Source of the DNA: Aerococcaceae bacterium DSM 111176
GTDB taxonomy: Bacteria; Bacillota; Bacilli; Lactobacillales; Aerococcaceae
DNA: 32,704 nucleotides
Direction of reading: 5' to 3'
Assembly (NCBI GenBank): GCA_015863215.1
Contig: JACBXN010000024.1
Span: forward strand, 1 to 32,704
Numbering within the stretch: position 1 is the first letter of the stretch; the number at the start of each line of letters is the position of its first letter. Below are positions 23,141 through 31,435 of this stretch, piece by piece. The position numbers and the translations under genes were made by a program. The notes beneath the pieces were generated by a model. The model did no database searches and had not been told where the DNA came from. It worked only from the letters and a program-made list of their open reading frames with translations.

Positions 23141-23716
23141 TTAATCCTTCACAACACCATTCAAGAAGAAATCAACAATCGCTTCGATTGTTAAGCGGCT
23201 ATAAGACAAATTATCGGGGTTCATATATGGAGCAATCACTAAGAAGAAATGATTGGCAAGTAATTGTGAGTCATAATCACTTCTTATCTGATCTGAGTGC
23301 GCATCAAATAAGTCCGCAAAGGGCTGCAGATAAGCTTTTTGAAAGATACGGTACAATGCCAGACTTGATTCCTGAGAAATTTCAGTCTTCATATCATTCA
23401 TCATCACTGAAAAATTATAAGGATGCGTCTTTCTTAAATAATGCGTCATTTTAATTAAAGACTCTTCTAAATTCAGCTGAACTTCAGCCGGGATACTCTT
23501 TAAGTCTTCGAGCGCTTTACTTGCCACCATCTCTAACACCGCAATATAAAGGGACTCTTTGTTTTTAAAATGATGGTAAAGATTTGGTTGAGTAATACCA
23601 ATTTCTTTAGCAATTTGTCTAGTTGAAGTTCCTTTATAACCATCCCGCATAAAATGTACTTCAGCTGTTTGAAGAATCAATTGCCGCGTAGTTACTCTTG
23701 CCATATTTTCACTCAT
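23141..23716 (-). CDS. TetR/AcrR family transcriptional regulator
   Basis: A 191-residue repressor. The N-terminal helix-turn-helix (about 7-50) reads RQLILQTAEVHFMRDGYKG followed by TSTRQIAKEIGITQPNLYHHF, standard for TetR; the C-terminal ligand domain is helical and not assignable. AAAGGAG precedes the ATG. It is divergent from the ABC exporter at 23850, whose promoter carries a palindrome, so it very probably represses that operon and is released by the exported compound. Confidence 0.9.
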   Translation of the reverse strand: MSENMARVTTRQLILQTAEVHFMRDGYKGTSTRQIAKEIGITQPNLYHHFKNKESLYIAVLEMVASKALEDLKSIPAEVQLNLEESLIKMTHYLRKTHPYNFSVMMNDMKTEISQESSLALYRIFQKAYLQPFADLFDAHSDQIRSDYDSQLLANHFFLVIAPYMNPDNLSYSRLTIEAIVDFFLNGVVKD

Positions 23717-23770
23717 TTAAACGCACTCCTTTCATGATTAATTTACACTCATTATCATAACACAAAATAG

Positions 23771-23799
23771 TTGCACACATCGACTTTGAATGATATAGT
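23771..23799 (+). promoter_or_regulatory. Promoter of the ABC exporter operon
   Basis: TTGCAC (23771-23776), a 17-base spacer, TATAGT (23794-23799). Confidence 0.75.
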
Positions 23800-23807
23800 T
23801 AATGAAA

Positions 23808-23823
23808 CTTATCGTCTGATAAG
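23808..23823. promoter_or_regulatory. Candidate TetR operator
   Basis: CTTATCGTCTGATAAG: 6-bp perfect arms around GTCT, nine bases after the -10 box, thus covering the transcription start. This is the expected place for repression by the divergent TetR protein. Confidence 0.65.
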
Positions 23824-23849
23824 CTTTCAAGAAAGGGTGAAAAATTACT

Positions 23850-24941
23850 ATGTTTTTAGCATGGAATGAAATTAAATATTCAAAAACGCGTTTCGCTTTA
23901 ATCATCGGAGTTATTATCTTAGTCAGCTACCTCGTCTACTTCCTAACAGGCTTAGCTTATGGTCTGGCGCAAGATAACCGAACGGCCGTTGATAAATGGG
24001 ACGCGACAGGTATTGTCTTAACCGACGAGTCGAACGGCAATATCAATATGTCGATGGTCGGGAATAATTTGAGCGAATCAATCGAAGCCGACGATATCGC
24101 TATGTTAGGGACCGCACCAAATGTCGTGCGCCTTAAGGAATCAAACAGCGAAGATGACAAAATTTCCGTCAACTTTTTCGGCGTCCATCCCGACGAATTC
24201 CTGGTACCTGAAGTAACCGAAGGTAACGAGGTCACAGAAGATTACCAAGTAGTCGCAGATTTCAGCATGAATGAAGAGTTTGGGATTGAAATCGGGGATG
24301 AATTGAATCTAGCCGGAACCGACCTGACTGTCGAAGTTGTTGGCTTTACAGAAAATGCTAAATTCAGCGTCGCACCCGTTCTTTACACAACGATTCCAAC
24401 TTACCAAGAAATTCGTTTTGAAGAACAAGACCAGTCACCCGAAGGCCGCATCAGTGCCTTTGTCGTCCGCGACGATGAAGACAAACTCGGTAACATCACA
24501 CTAGACGACGACGCGCTTCGCTTATATTCAATCGACGAATATATTCAAGAATTACCCGGCTACATGGCCCAAGTCCTAACTTTCGGCCTCATGATTGGCT
24601 TTCTAATCGTTATCGCAGCCGTTGTCATCGGTATTTTCATGTATGTTTTAACCGTTCAAAAAACCAGCCTATTCGGCGTCATGAAAGCCCAAGGAATTTC
24701 CACCGGCTATATCGCCAAATCTGTCCTCGCCCAAACGCTTATTTTAGCAGCAGTCGGCGTCGGCATCGGCTTAGCACTCACGGTTCTAACCGCCGCATTC
24801 TTACCAAGCACCGTACCATATGAAGGCAATATTTACTTTATGATAATCATCTCCGTTCTGATGATTCTCTTCGCCCTACTCGGCGCCTTCTTCTCGGTCA
24901 GAACCGTCGCCAAAATCGACCCACTCGAAGCAATCGGATAG
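23850..24941 (+). CDS. ABC transporter permease, FtsX/MacB type (HrtB-like)
   Basis: A 363-residue membrane protein with the FtsX topology: one N-terminal segment (about 13-37), a large extracytoplasmic domain (about 38-235), then three segments (about 240-268, 288-312, 330-352), ending in KIDPLEAIG, the usual tail of this family. Size, order and the divergent TetR gene recall the HrtBA haem-efflux system regulated by HrtR in Lactococcus, but haem as substrate is inferred from layout only; antimicrobial peptides or other amphiphiles are alternatives. The ribosome site AAAGGGTG is modest. The ATPase gene starts ten bases after the stop. Confidence 0.82.
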   Translation: MFLAWNEIKYSKTRFALIIGVIILVSYLVYFLTGLAYGLAQDNRTAVDKWDATGIVLTDESNGNINMSMVGNNLSESIEADDIAMLGTAPNVVRLKESNSEDDKISVNFFGVHPDEFLVPEVTEGNEVTEDYQVVADFSMNEEFGIEIGDELNLAGTDLTVEVVGFTENAKFSVAPVLYTTIPTYQEIRFEEQDQSPEGRISAFVVRDDEDKLGNITLDDDALRLYSIDEYIQELPGYMAQVLTFGLMIGFLIVIAAVVIGIFMYVLTVQKTSLFGVMKAQGISTGYIAKSVLAQTLILAAVGVGIGLALTVLTAAFLPSTVPYEGNIYFMIIISVLMILFALLGAFFSVRTVAKIDPLEAIG

Positions 24942-24950
24942 GAGGACAAT

Positions 24951-25658
24951 ATGAAAGCAATCGAAGTAAAAAACGTCAGCAAAACCTTTAACGACGGCAG
25001 CAAAGAAATTCAAGCCCTACAAGAAACGAATTTTTCAGTAGAAAAGGGGGAGTTCGTCGCCGTAATCGGTCCAAGTGGCTCCGGTAAAAGTACCTTCTTG
25101 ACCATCATTGGCGGCCTTCAAACACCTACCGAAGGTAAAGTATTAATTAACGACGAGCCATTTAGTGAAGTACCAGACAAAAAACGGACTAAACTCCGAT
25201 TCGATGAAATAGGATTTATATTACAAGCGTCAAACTTGATCCCTTACCTAACCGTAGAAGATCAATTACGCCTAGTCAATAAAATCAGAAAAGAACCCTT
25301 CGAACGAGACACCGTTGACAAATGGCTCAAACAATTAGACATCGAAGACCTAAGAGACAAATACCCAAGTGACTTATCCGGCGGTGAACGCCAACGCGCA
25401 GCCATCGCCCGCGCACTCTATCATAACCCGTCTGTTATTTTAGCCGACGAACCAACCGCAAGCTTAGACACAGAGCGCGCCTTTGAAGTGGTTGAAATCT
25501 TAGCCCGCGAAACCAAAGAACAAAACAAGGCAACGATCATGGTTACCCACGATGAACGCCTCATCGGCTACTGCGACAAAGTCTACTACATGGAAGACGG
25601 CGCCCTCACACTAGACGAAGAAAAAAGCAAACTAAAACCAGAAAACCAAAACAACTAA
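24951..25658 (+). CDS. ABC transporter ATP-binding protein (MacB/LolD/HrtA type)
   Basis: A 235-residue ATPase that powers the permease encoded just upstream. Walker A GPSGSGKST (40-48), Q-loop ILQASN (90-95), signature LSGGE (142-146), Walker B VILADEP (162-168) and switch His in MVTHDE (about 200). The C-terminal tail is Lys/Glu/Asn-rich. AGGAGG overlaps the permease stop codon, giving tight coupling. Start ATG at 24951. Confidence 0.93.
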   Translation: MKAIEVKNVSKTFNDGSKEIQALQETNFSVEKGEFVAVIGPSGSGKSTFLTIIGGLQTPTEGKVLINDEPFSEVPDKKRTKLRFDEIGFILQASNLIPYLTVEDQLRLVNKIRKEPFERDTVDKWLKQLDIEDLRDKYPSDLSGGERQRAAIARALYHNPSVILADEPTASLDTERAFEVVEILARETKEQNKATIMVTHDERLIGYCDKVYYMEDGALTLDEEKSKLKPENQNN

Positions 25659-25667
25659 ACAAACCAA

Positions 25668-25710
25668 AACAGGCTGGCATCAAAGTTATGATGCCAGCCT
25701 GTTTTTAATT
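25668..25710. terminator. Bidirectional terminator of the ABC operon
   Basis: AACAGGCTGGCATCA-AAGTTA-TGATGCCAGCCTGTT, a 15-bp perfect stem followed by TTTAATTT. On the minus strand it overlaps the end of the deaminase remnant. Confidence 0.88.
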
Positions 25711-25925
25711 TCATAACTCAATGTATCGTGCTGAGTAAGTAGATTCATTGCAAATAAAATGCAATGGAGGTCTAAGCAAATGGGCTCATGGTTATGGTCT
25801 TCAAATAATACTCCCCCATCACCCGAAACTAAAATCGAACCAAAGGGCTGATCCCCTTTACCCAATGCCTCCTCGGCTAATTCAACACAACGCTTCAAAT
25901 GCTTCAAGTCTAATTCTGTAATCAT
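25686..25925 (-). pseudogene. Nucleoside deaminase remnant (N-terminal half)
   Basis: Seventy-nine residues that begin like a cytidine/guanine-deaminase-family nucleoside deaminase (CVELAEEALGKGDQPFGSILVSGDGGVLFEDHNHE) with a good ribosome site (AGGGAGG). After residue 46 the sequence departs: the zinc-binding HAE motif is replaced by DLHCILFAMNLL and the PCxxC motif is missing. The last seven codons run into the terminator shared with the ABC operon, so the natural C-terminal half has been lost. It lies 33 bp downstream of the zinc-ribbon miniprotein and may still be transcribed, but it cannot be an active deaminase. Confidence 0.6.
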
Positions 25926-25958
25926 TCGTCGGCCTCCCTTTAACTAGCAGCGCTAAAA

Positions 25959-26189
25959 TTAATCACACACTCGGACAATTGTTTCACCGCACGTGCTACA
26001 ATTCCCCTTGATAACCACTTCGCCCATCTCACTCAAATGCAAGTTATACCCTGGCGCAAACGACGCATCCAAACAATTAGAACAAAACGCATTATTCAAG
26101 AACATATCTCTCACTTTTTCCGGAAATTCATTCCACACCTTAATCGCTGCAAAATCCGTAACCCCATCTTTTTCAATATATCCGTCCAT
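25959..26189 (-). CDS. Zinc-ribbon miniprotein, paralogue 1
   Basis: A 76-residue protein with an acidic helical start (DGVTDFAAIKVWNEFPEKVRD) and a zinc ribbon formed by C36-x2-C39 and C64-x2-C67, plus Cys75 in the terminal CD. The protein at 28361-28588 has the same length, the same N-terminal DGVT-F-A-K-WN pattern and all five cysteines at matching positions. The function is unknown. The ATG at 26189 is preferred to an upstream GTG that overlaps the GAGGAG ribosome site. Confidence 0.75.
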   Translation of the reverse strand: MDGYIEKDGVTDFAAIKVWNEFPEKVRDMFLNNAFCSNCLDASFAPGYNLHLSEMGEVVIKGNCSTCGETIVRVCD

Positions 26190-26277
26190 TTTCACTCCTC
26201 TTTCCTTTTAAAATTCTGACTTTTCCACACTTTAATTGTATAACACGCCACCCATTTCATCAAACAGAGTGACATCT

Positions 26278-26322
26278 AAATTAGCAATAACATGATTATA
26301 CTAATCGTGTTATTGCTAATTT
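26278..26322. repeat. 45-bp near-perfect palindrome
   Basis: AAATTAGCAATAACA (26278-26292) pairs with TGTTATTGCTAATTT (26308-26322), and inside the loop GATTA pairs with TAATC around TAC. Only one position is unpaired. There is no T-run to its right beyond TTGGATTATC, so it is a poor terminator. An AAAGTATGG copy follows at 26336. An operator, a small RNA hairpin or a mobile-element end are possible. Confidence 0.7.
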
Positions 26323-26391
26323 GGATTATCTAGGGAAAGTATGGCAGAAATGATTCTGTTAGTATCTCCGATATTAATTTATTCATAAATA

Positions 26392-26424
26392 AAGAGACCA
26401 GTACATGATGTACTCGCCTCTTTT
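26392..26424. terminator. Terminator (both strands possible)
   Basis: GAGACCAGTACA and TGTACTCGCCTC pair with two mismatches, followed on the plus strand by TTTTTTG and on the minus strand by TTTATTTATG. It lies ten bases after the stop at 26434 read on the minus strand. Confidence 0.7.
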
Positions 26425-26433
26425 TTGACTCAA

Positions 26434-26679
26434 TCACTTAGCTAACACCTCGTAAGCCACCTTATTTTGTTCCATTAACATTTTGGAAATACTAGACACA
26501 TCTTCATTTGTGGCTATTTCAAAGCTTTCAGTTTTAGGTACACTTACCTCTGTCTTTAGAAGTGAAACCTTATTTCTCTTATACTTAATAGCATGATTCG
26601 AAAAATAATGACGTTTAATTCCAGCAAGTCTAAGATTGGTTTTAGACACTACATCTTTCCCTATAAACCTGATGTACAT
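26434..26679 (-). CDS. Small basic protein of unknown function
   Basis: An 81-residue protein with a basic N-terminal half (IKRHYFSNHAIKYKRNKVS) and an acidic/helical C-terminal half. AAAGGAGGG lies seven bases before the ATG, which strongly supports translation, and a terminator follows. No family was recognised and no membrane segment or cysteine is seen. It stands alone. Confidence 0.6.
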   Translation of the reverse strand: MYIRFIGKDVVSKTNLRLAGIKRHYFSNHAIKYKRNKVSLLKTEVSVPKTESFEIATNEDVSSISKMLMEQNKVAYEVLAK

Positions 26680-26940
26680 AGTTTCCCTCCTTTTATTATA
26701 TCGTACGTTTAATGATGGATGAAATCAACATATCCCTTTCTAACACATTGGTCCCCTGCGGCTAAAATATCAGGCAGTATGAAACAAATTGGTGAACTCT
26801 CCTTTTTGAATCCACCCACCATCTCTGCTATGATAACCTCACAGTTACAAATGACACGATGAATCCTGCCCTAAAACCAAAGGGACGAATATCCATGCTA
26901 AACTAGCCACTCAACCACCTACTATAAAAGGAGATCAACA

Positions 26941-28302
26941 ATGACTGTAATTATCCATCAACAACGCCAGTATTTCAACACAGGCGAAACCCTCGACCCG
27001 TCCTACCGAATTGCGCAGCTAAAAAAGTTAAAACAAGCCATCAAAGATCATGACTATTTCATTTATGACGCGCTCCGCAAAGACTTAAACAAGCCACTGT
27101 TCGAATCTTATGCGACCGAGCTAGCTTCGGTTTATTCAGAACTCGATTACATGATCAAACATGTCCGTAACTTTGCCAGACCTAAGCGCGTCGGGACTTC
27201 CCTTGCCCATTTTTACTCGAAAAGTCATATCCACCAAGAACCATACGGAACAGTACTCATCATTGCGCCGTGGAATTACCCGATTCAACTGAGCTTTGTA
27301 CCCCTGATTGGTGCACTTGCTGCAGGGAACACCGTCATTTTGAAGCCATCTGAAATGGCACCCGCAACATCACATATCATCAAAGCTATTATTGAATCCG
27401 TCTTCCCGCGCGAATATGTCGCCGTTGAAGAAGGTGATGGGAGTGTTTCTCAAGCTCTCCTACAAGAGGGCGTCGATTATTGCCTCTTCACAGGAAGCAG
27501 TCAAGTTGGAAAGTCGATTATGGAAACGGCTAGCCAATCGCTAACCCCTGTCACACTCGAACTTGGTGGGAAATCGCCCGTTATCGTGGCACCTGATACA
27601 AATATTAAGCACGCAGCACAACGGATTGTCTGGGGGAAATTTGTCAATGCCGGGCAAACGTGTATCGCACCGGATTACTTAATCGTTCATGAAGATATTA
27701 AAGACGAGCTCATTCAAAAAATGTCCGAGGTCATCCACGAATTTTACGGAATGTCCCCGGTCACTCAACCCGATTATCCGCGCATCATCAATCAGAAACA
27801 TTTCGACCGCCTAACCGCTCTCCTTGAAGGCACGACGATTTATCACGGCGGAAAGTCTGACCCAGAAACACTAACGATCGAACCAACGATTGTCCTGGAC
27901 CCTGATTTAGACAGCGAACTGATGCAGGAAGAAATTTTCGGCCCGATCCTACCCGTCATTACTTACCAAGAAACAGGTGAAGCGGTCAATTTCATCCGCT
28001 CTAAGGAAAAACCATTGGCACTCTACCTCTTTACCCAGAACAATACTTTAAAAAAATACATTAAAACGCACGTCTCATTCGGTGGCGGTGCGATAAACGA
28101 CACCCTCATTCACCAATCAAATCACAACATGCCATTTGGGGGCGTTGGTAACAGTGGCATCGGCGCCTATCACGGCAAATACAGCCTCGAAACTTTCTCC
28201 CACCCCAAAGCCATCCTGGAGAAAACCGACGCCTTCGACATCAAACTCCGCTACCCACCTTATACCGACACTATTTTAAAAGTATTGCAGAAATTCCTAT
28301 AA
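26941..28302 (+). CDS. Aldehyde dehydrogenase, class 3-like (YwdH type)
   Basis: A 453-residue NAD(P)-dependent dehydrogenase oxidising aldehydes to acids. The catalytic Cys241 lies in NAGQTCIAPDY, the general base Glu207 in LELGGKSP, and Asn112 in APWNYP. ILKPSE is the cofactor-binding Lys motif and EEIFGPILP the C-terminal family signature. The length, shorter than the usual 480-500, and the hydrophobic C-terminus fit class 3 enzymes acting on fatty or aromatic aldehydes. AAAAGGAG precedes the ATG. Confidence 0.92.
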   Translation: MTVIIHQQRQYFNTGETLDPSYRIAQLKKLKQAIKDHDYFIYDALRKDLNKPLFESYATELASVYSELDYMIKHVRNFARPKRVGTSLAHFYSKSHIHQEPYGTVLIIAPWNYPIQLSFVPLIGALAAGNTVILKPSEMAPATSHIIKAIIESVFPREYVAVEEGDGSVSQALLQEGVDYCLFTGSSQVGKSIMETASQSLTPVTLELGGKSPVIVAPDTNIKHAAQRIVWGKFVNAGQTCIAPDYLIVHEDIKDELIQKMSEVIHEFYGMSPVTQPDYPRIINQKHFDRLTALLEGTTIYHGGKSDPETLTIEPTIVLDPDLDSELMQEEIFGPILPVITYQETGEAVNFIRSKEKPLALYLFTQNNTLKKYIKTHVSFGGGAINDTLIHQSNHNMPFGGVGNSGIGAYHGKYSLETFSHPKAILEKTDAFDIKLRYPPYTDTILKVLQKFL

Positions 28303-28311
28303 CCAATCAAA

Positions 28312-28345
28312 AAGAGCGGGCATCACGCCCGCTCTCTTTGTCTTT
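28312..28345 (+). terminator. Terminator of the aldehyde dehydrogenase gene
   Basis: AGAGCGGGC-ATCAC-GCCCGCTCT followed by CTTTGTCTTT. Confidence 0.85.
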
Positions 28346-28360
28346 ATTCGGTTAAATGAT

Positions 28361-28588
28361 CTAATCACACGTCCGCGACGCGCGGCCCCCGCAAGTCGCA
28401 CACTGCCCTTCGATTAAAATACGGTTATGACTCATACTCAAATTAAACCCCGGTAAAATCGTCGTCGCCTTACATTTCATACAATAAGCCGTCGTCAACC
28501 ACATTTCCTTCACAAAATCAGAATGCTGATTCCATAATTTTAACGCCTCAAACTCGGTTACCCCATCGTTTCCTCTATATTCGTCCAT
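28361..28588 (-). CDS. Zinc-ribbon miniprotein, paralogue 2
   Basis: A 75-residue paralogue of the protein at 25959-26189: cysteines 36, 39, 63, 66 and 74, N-terminal NDGVTEFEALKLWN, and terminal TCD. It contains QCATCGGRASR where the paralogue has NCSTCGETIVR. No known function. AAAGAGG lies upstream of the ATG. The two copies flank the small basic gene and the aldehyde dehydrogenase gene, which suggests an old segmental duplication. Confidence 0.75.
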   Translation of the reverse strand: MDEYRGNDGVTEFEALKLWNQHSDFVKEMWLTTAYCMKCKATTILPGFNLSMSHNRILIEGQCATCGGRASRTCD

Positions 28589-28708
28589 CTATCATGCCTC
28601 TTTTCTAGTTAATTATTAAATGACTTCAAATTTTTTAATCTCATAACTTATTTTACCATTTATTAGAAAGTAAATTTCCTTTTACCTAAATATTTGTGAA
28701 AATTCCCA

Positions 28709-28756
28709 AACAAAAACCGTAGACAAACCCATTCAATTCTGGCTGTCTACGGTTTA
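28709..28756 (-). terminator. Terminator of the second OsmC gene
   Basis: AAACCGTAGACA pairs with TGTCTACGGTTT; on the minus strand it is followed by TTTGTTTGGG. The loop is about 20 bases. Confidence 0.75.
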
Positions 28757-28761
28757 TTAAA

Positions 28762-29160
28762 TTATATAAACTTAACAACTTCTTCTAAATCAATCGACGG
28801 ATCCAATGACTGAATCACCGGGCAATAACGTGACACAAAGCGCGTCAAACCTTTACTACGGCGCTCTGCTGTTTCATCAGCCGCATCCACATTAAAAATT
28901 AATTGTAATGTCTTGATTGGACGTGCCTGATTTTCTTCCTCATCCGCTCGGGTAAACTCAATATCCACACGCTTCAACTCAGCTTCGATTTTAGAATTTG
29001 CTAACATATCACGGAACACCGCTGCCCCACAAGCTGCCGAAGCCGTTAGTAACATTTCTAACGCTGAATAGGTCGTTTTCCCATCAATAACCCACTCACC
29101 GTCCTGGACTGGCAGGGATAACCTGCCTTCGTCAACATTGAGATACAATTCTTTCGCCAT
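28762..29160 (-). CDS. OsmC family protein, second copy
   Basis: A 132-residue OsmC-type protein: Cys44 in SAACGAAVF and Cys113 in SRYCPVIQSL are the redox pair. It is only distantly similar to the protein at 16258; the domain start (MAKELYLNVDEGRLSLPV) and helix differ, so it belongs to the YhfA/OsmC-like branch rather than to Ohr. Probable role: peroxide reduction. Single gene with its own terminator. Confidence 0.85.
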   Translation of the reverse strand: MAKELYLNVDEGRLSLPVQDGEWVIDGKTTYSALEMLLTASAACGAAVFRDMLANSKIEAELKRVDIEFTRADEEENQARPIKTLQLIFNVDAADETAERRSKGLTRFVSRYCPVIQSLDPSIDLEEVVKFI

Positions 29161-29282
29161 TCAAATCACTCCTCTATCTTTCTTTCACCCTAGCAAATCT
29201 CTCGAAATTTGTCTATTTTTTTGATTGTATCAACAGACTAAGGCTCTTTTTTTAAAAGGAAAGAATCAGGAATTTGAAAGCA

Positions 29283-30581
29283 TTATTCTTCTTCTTGTTC
29301 AATCTCAGGATTTTTAACTACCTTCAACTGTGTGGCAGTTGCTTCATGAATTTGTGTTAATTCTAAGGTGTAATTACCAATATCAAGTTGTGTACCAATG
29401 GTATCTTCACTAGGAATAATTTCCGTCACATACGTAAAATATCCACCAATGGTATCAACTTCAGTACTATTAATAATCGTTTCAAAATATTCATTGAAAT
29501 CGTTGATATTGATTGTCCCATTAACAAACCAAGTTTGTTCATCTGTAGCATCAATTAGAGCATTTTCTTCATTAATATCATACTCATCATTAATATCACC
29601 CATGATTTCTTCAACAATATCTTCCAGAGTGATAATTCCCACCGTTTGCGCATATTCATCTTTAACGACAGCCATATGATTACGTGTGGTTTGAATCAGG
29701 GTAAATAAATCATCCAACATTAATGTTTCCGGAACATTCAATGGATCATGGGCTAAATCGCGTAAGTCTACTTGGCTAATATCTTCAGCAATCACACTTG
29801 CTCGCAAGTAATCTTTTACTAGCACAACGCCAATCATGTTGTCTTTATCTTTTTCATAAACTGGAATTCTTGAATAAGTAGCATTGACAATTAAGTCATG
29901 ATTTAGTTGATAATCATCTTCAATATCAATCATCATCGTACGATTACGAGGCACCATAACTTCCCGCACCGTTTTGCGGTTCAGCTTCATAACACCTTGC
30001 ATCATGCCCACTTCATCTTCTTCCAAAGCACCTTCTTGACCACCACGAATCACGATTTCACGGATGTTCGTAAAAGTTAATTTCTCATCTTGACCCGAGA
30101 AATCAATTGGTAATAACGCTTGGAAGAAGCCAAGTGCTTTTGTCAGAAACCAAACAACCGGTTTGAAGATGCGGTAAATGAGGTCCAGTACGCGACTAGA
30201 AAATTTTGAATATTTTTCAGGAATGGCTTGTCCGATAGATTTAGGTAATAATTCACCAAAAATCAAAGTTAAAATAGTTACGATTAACGAGATAACAATC
30301 GCAGCACCTTGCTCACCAATATAAGGCGAGAGATATTGTGATAAACCACTCGTTGCAAAAGATGAATTCAGTGTACCGATTAAAGTAATCGCTACTTGAA
30401 CTACGGCAAGTACTCTGTCTTGGTTACGATACAATTTTAAGGCTAAAGCTGAGGATTTAGTACCTGCTGCGGCTTCTTTCTCTAATTTATTTTCATCGGC
30501 TGTAATAAAAGCCATTTCTGAACCAGAGAAAAAACCATTTAGTAAGGTAAATATAATCAATAAAATGATTGGTGTTAACAT
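29283..30581 (-). CDS. CNNM/CorC-HlyC family membrane protein (hemolysin-like)
   Basis: A 432-residue protein: an N-terminal DUF21 membrane domain (about 1-180; four hydrophobic segments, with the family motif NGFFSGSEMAF near residue 15), two CBS domains (about 205-330; MVPR motif, VVKDEYAQTVGIITLEDI), and a C-terminal CorC/HlyC domain with DTIGGY. The family is linked to Mg2+/Co2+ export or homeostasis; the name hemolysin is historical. The ATG at 30581 is chosen because AAAAAGGAG precedes it; the longer frame to 30632 has no ribosome site. A TATAAT box lies upstream at about 30,620. Confidence 0.9.
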   Translation of the reverse strand: MLTPIILLIIFTLLNGFFSGSEMAFITADENKLEKEAAAGTKSSALALKLYRNQDRVLAVVQVAITLIGTLNSSFATSGLSQYLSPYIGEQGAAIVISLIVTILTLIFGELLPKSIGQAIPEKYSKFSSRVLDLIYRIFKPVVWFLTKALGFFQALLPIDFSGQDEKLTFTNIREIVIRGGQEGALEEDEVGMMQGVMKLNRKTVREVMVPRNRTMMIDIEDDYQLNHDLIVNATYSRIPVYEKDKDNMIGVVLVKDYLRASVIAEDISQVDLRDLAHDPLNVPETLMLDDLFTLIQTTRNHMAVVKDEYAQTVGIITLEDIVEEIMGDINDEYDINEENALIDATDEQTWFVNGTININDFNEYFETIINSTEVDTIGGYFTYVTEIIPSEDTIGTQLDIGNYTLELTQIHEATATQLKVVKNPEIEQEEE

Positions 30582-30843
30582 AAATGACTCCTTTTTAATA
30601 ATTAAATTGGTTAATGGTATTATAGCGAACATGGGATGTAAATTATAGCTTTAAACATCACTATGGAAGATATAAATTAACCACAGTTAATTTCTCCGAT
30701 TGAAACGTTCTATTTTTAAATCATAAGCATTAATATATTAGAAAAATAATAAATGAATTATTCTTGTATAAGAAAGAATAATTGATCATTGTTTAACCAT
30801 TTTCTGCTAGTAAATTTAATTTTAACTATTTGCATTAACTAAA

Positions 30844-31343
30844 TTAGTGTTTACTTAGATTCTTTAGGTATTCAATTTTTATAAAATCTTTATGATTGTT
30901 ATTATCATTTCGATAGCTGTCTTTTGCTGATGCCTCATATACCAACAAATATTGTTTTGGATTTAACATATAATACTTAGCATCATTTGTTTCATGAATT
31001 TCTAAATCTTTTATTTTATTCCTGCAAAACTAGGGAGCGTATCAATAACACCAAACTCAACAGATAAATTATTTTTTGAAAATTCATGTTCATGTAAATC
31101 AATTAATTTATAACCCATTGAGTACATGGTAGTAGCGATGGCGTTCCAGTTATATATATTTAATTCTGGAGCGATTTCCCAACCTTTTTTATCACCGGGA
31201 ACGTGAATGTCCAAATCTTGTGAATCCCAGCTTATATTTGTGACAATTTCTAGTCCAACAGATTCCATCAATAAAGGTATAATATTAAGTTTATTCAGTT
31301 TAATGGCAATTTTTAAAAAAGCATCAAATTTATCGTTTTTCAT
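30844..31343 (-). pseudogene. Nucleotidyltransferase-like protein, frameshifted
   Basis: ATG at 31343 opens a 110-residue frame (MKNDKFDAFLKIAIKLNKLN, then DSQDLDIHVPGD, LHEHEFSKNNLSVEFGVIDTLPSFAGIK) that stops at 31011. In another frame the coding pattern goes on without a gap: KIKDLEIHETNDAKYYMLNP, then EASAKDSYRNDNNNHKDFIK and a stop at 30844. A one-base slip in an A-rich run just before the first stop would join them into about 166 residues. The D-x-D pattern and acidic blocks recall small nucleotidyltransferase-like proteins, but the family call is tentative. The gene may be decayed, mis-sequenced or read by frameshifting. Confidence 0.6.
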
Positions 31344-31435
31344 TTTTTAACTCCTGTAAAAAAAGTTTCGTGTTAGACCGCAAAGATGAAAGATAAATTA
31401 GATTCAAACCGGAAAATCCCTAATTGAACGATTGC

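Noticed and set aside
23188-23454. 88-residue plus-strand frame opposite the TetR gene
   Set aside because: Lies entirely within the well-supported TetR coding region on the other strand.
26779-26862. Short plus-strand frame (MKQIGELSFLNPPTISAMI) resembling a MarR helix-turn-helix
   Set aside because: Only 28 codons, no clear ribosome site and no continuation in other frames; the likeness is too slight to call a remnant.
30582-30843. Possible gene in the AT-rich gap upstream of the CorC-type gene
   Set aside because: No open frame with a ribosome site; only the -10 box near 30,620 can be suggested.
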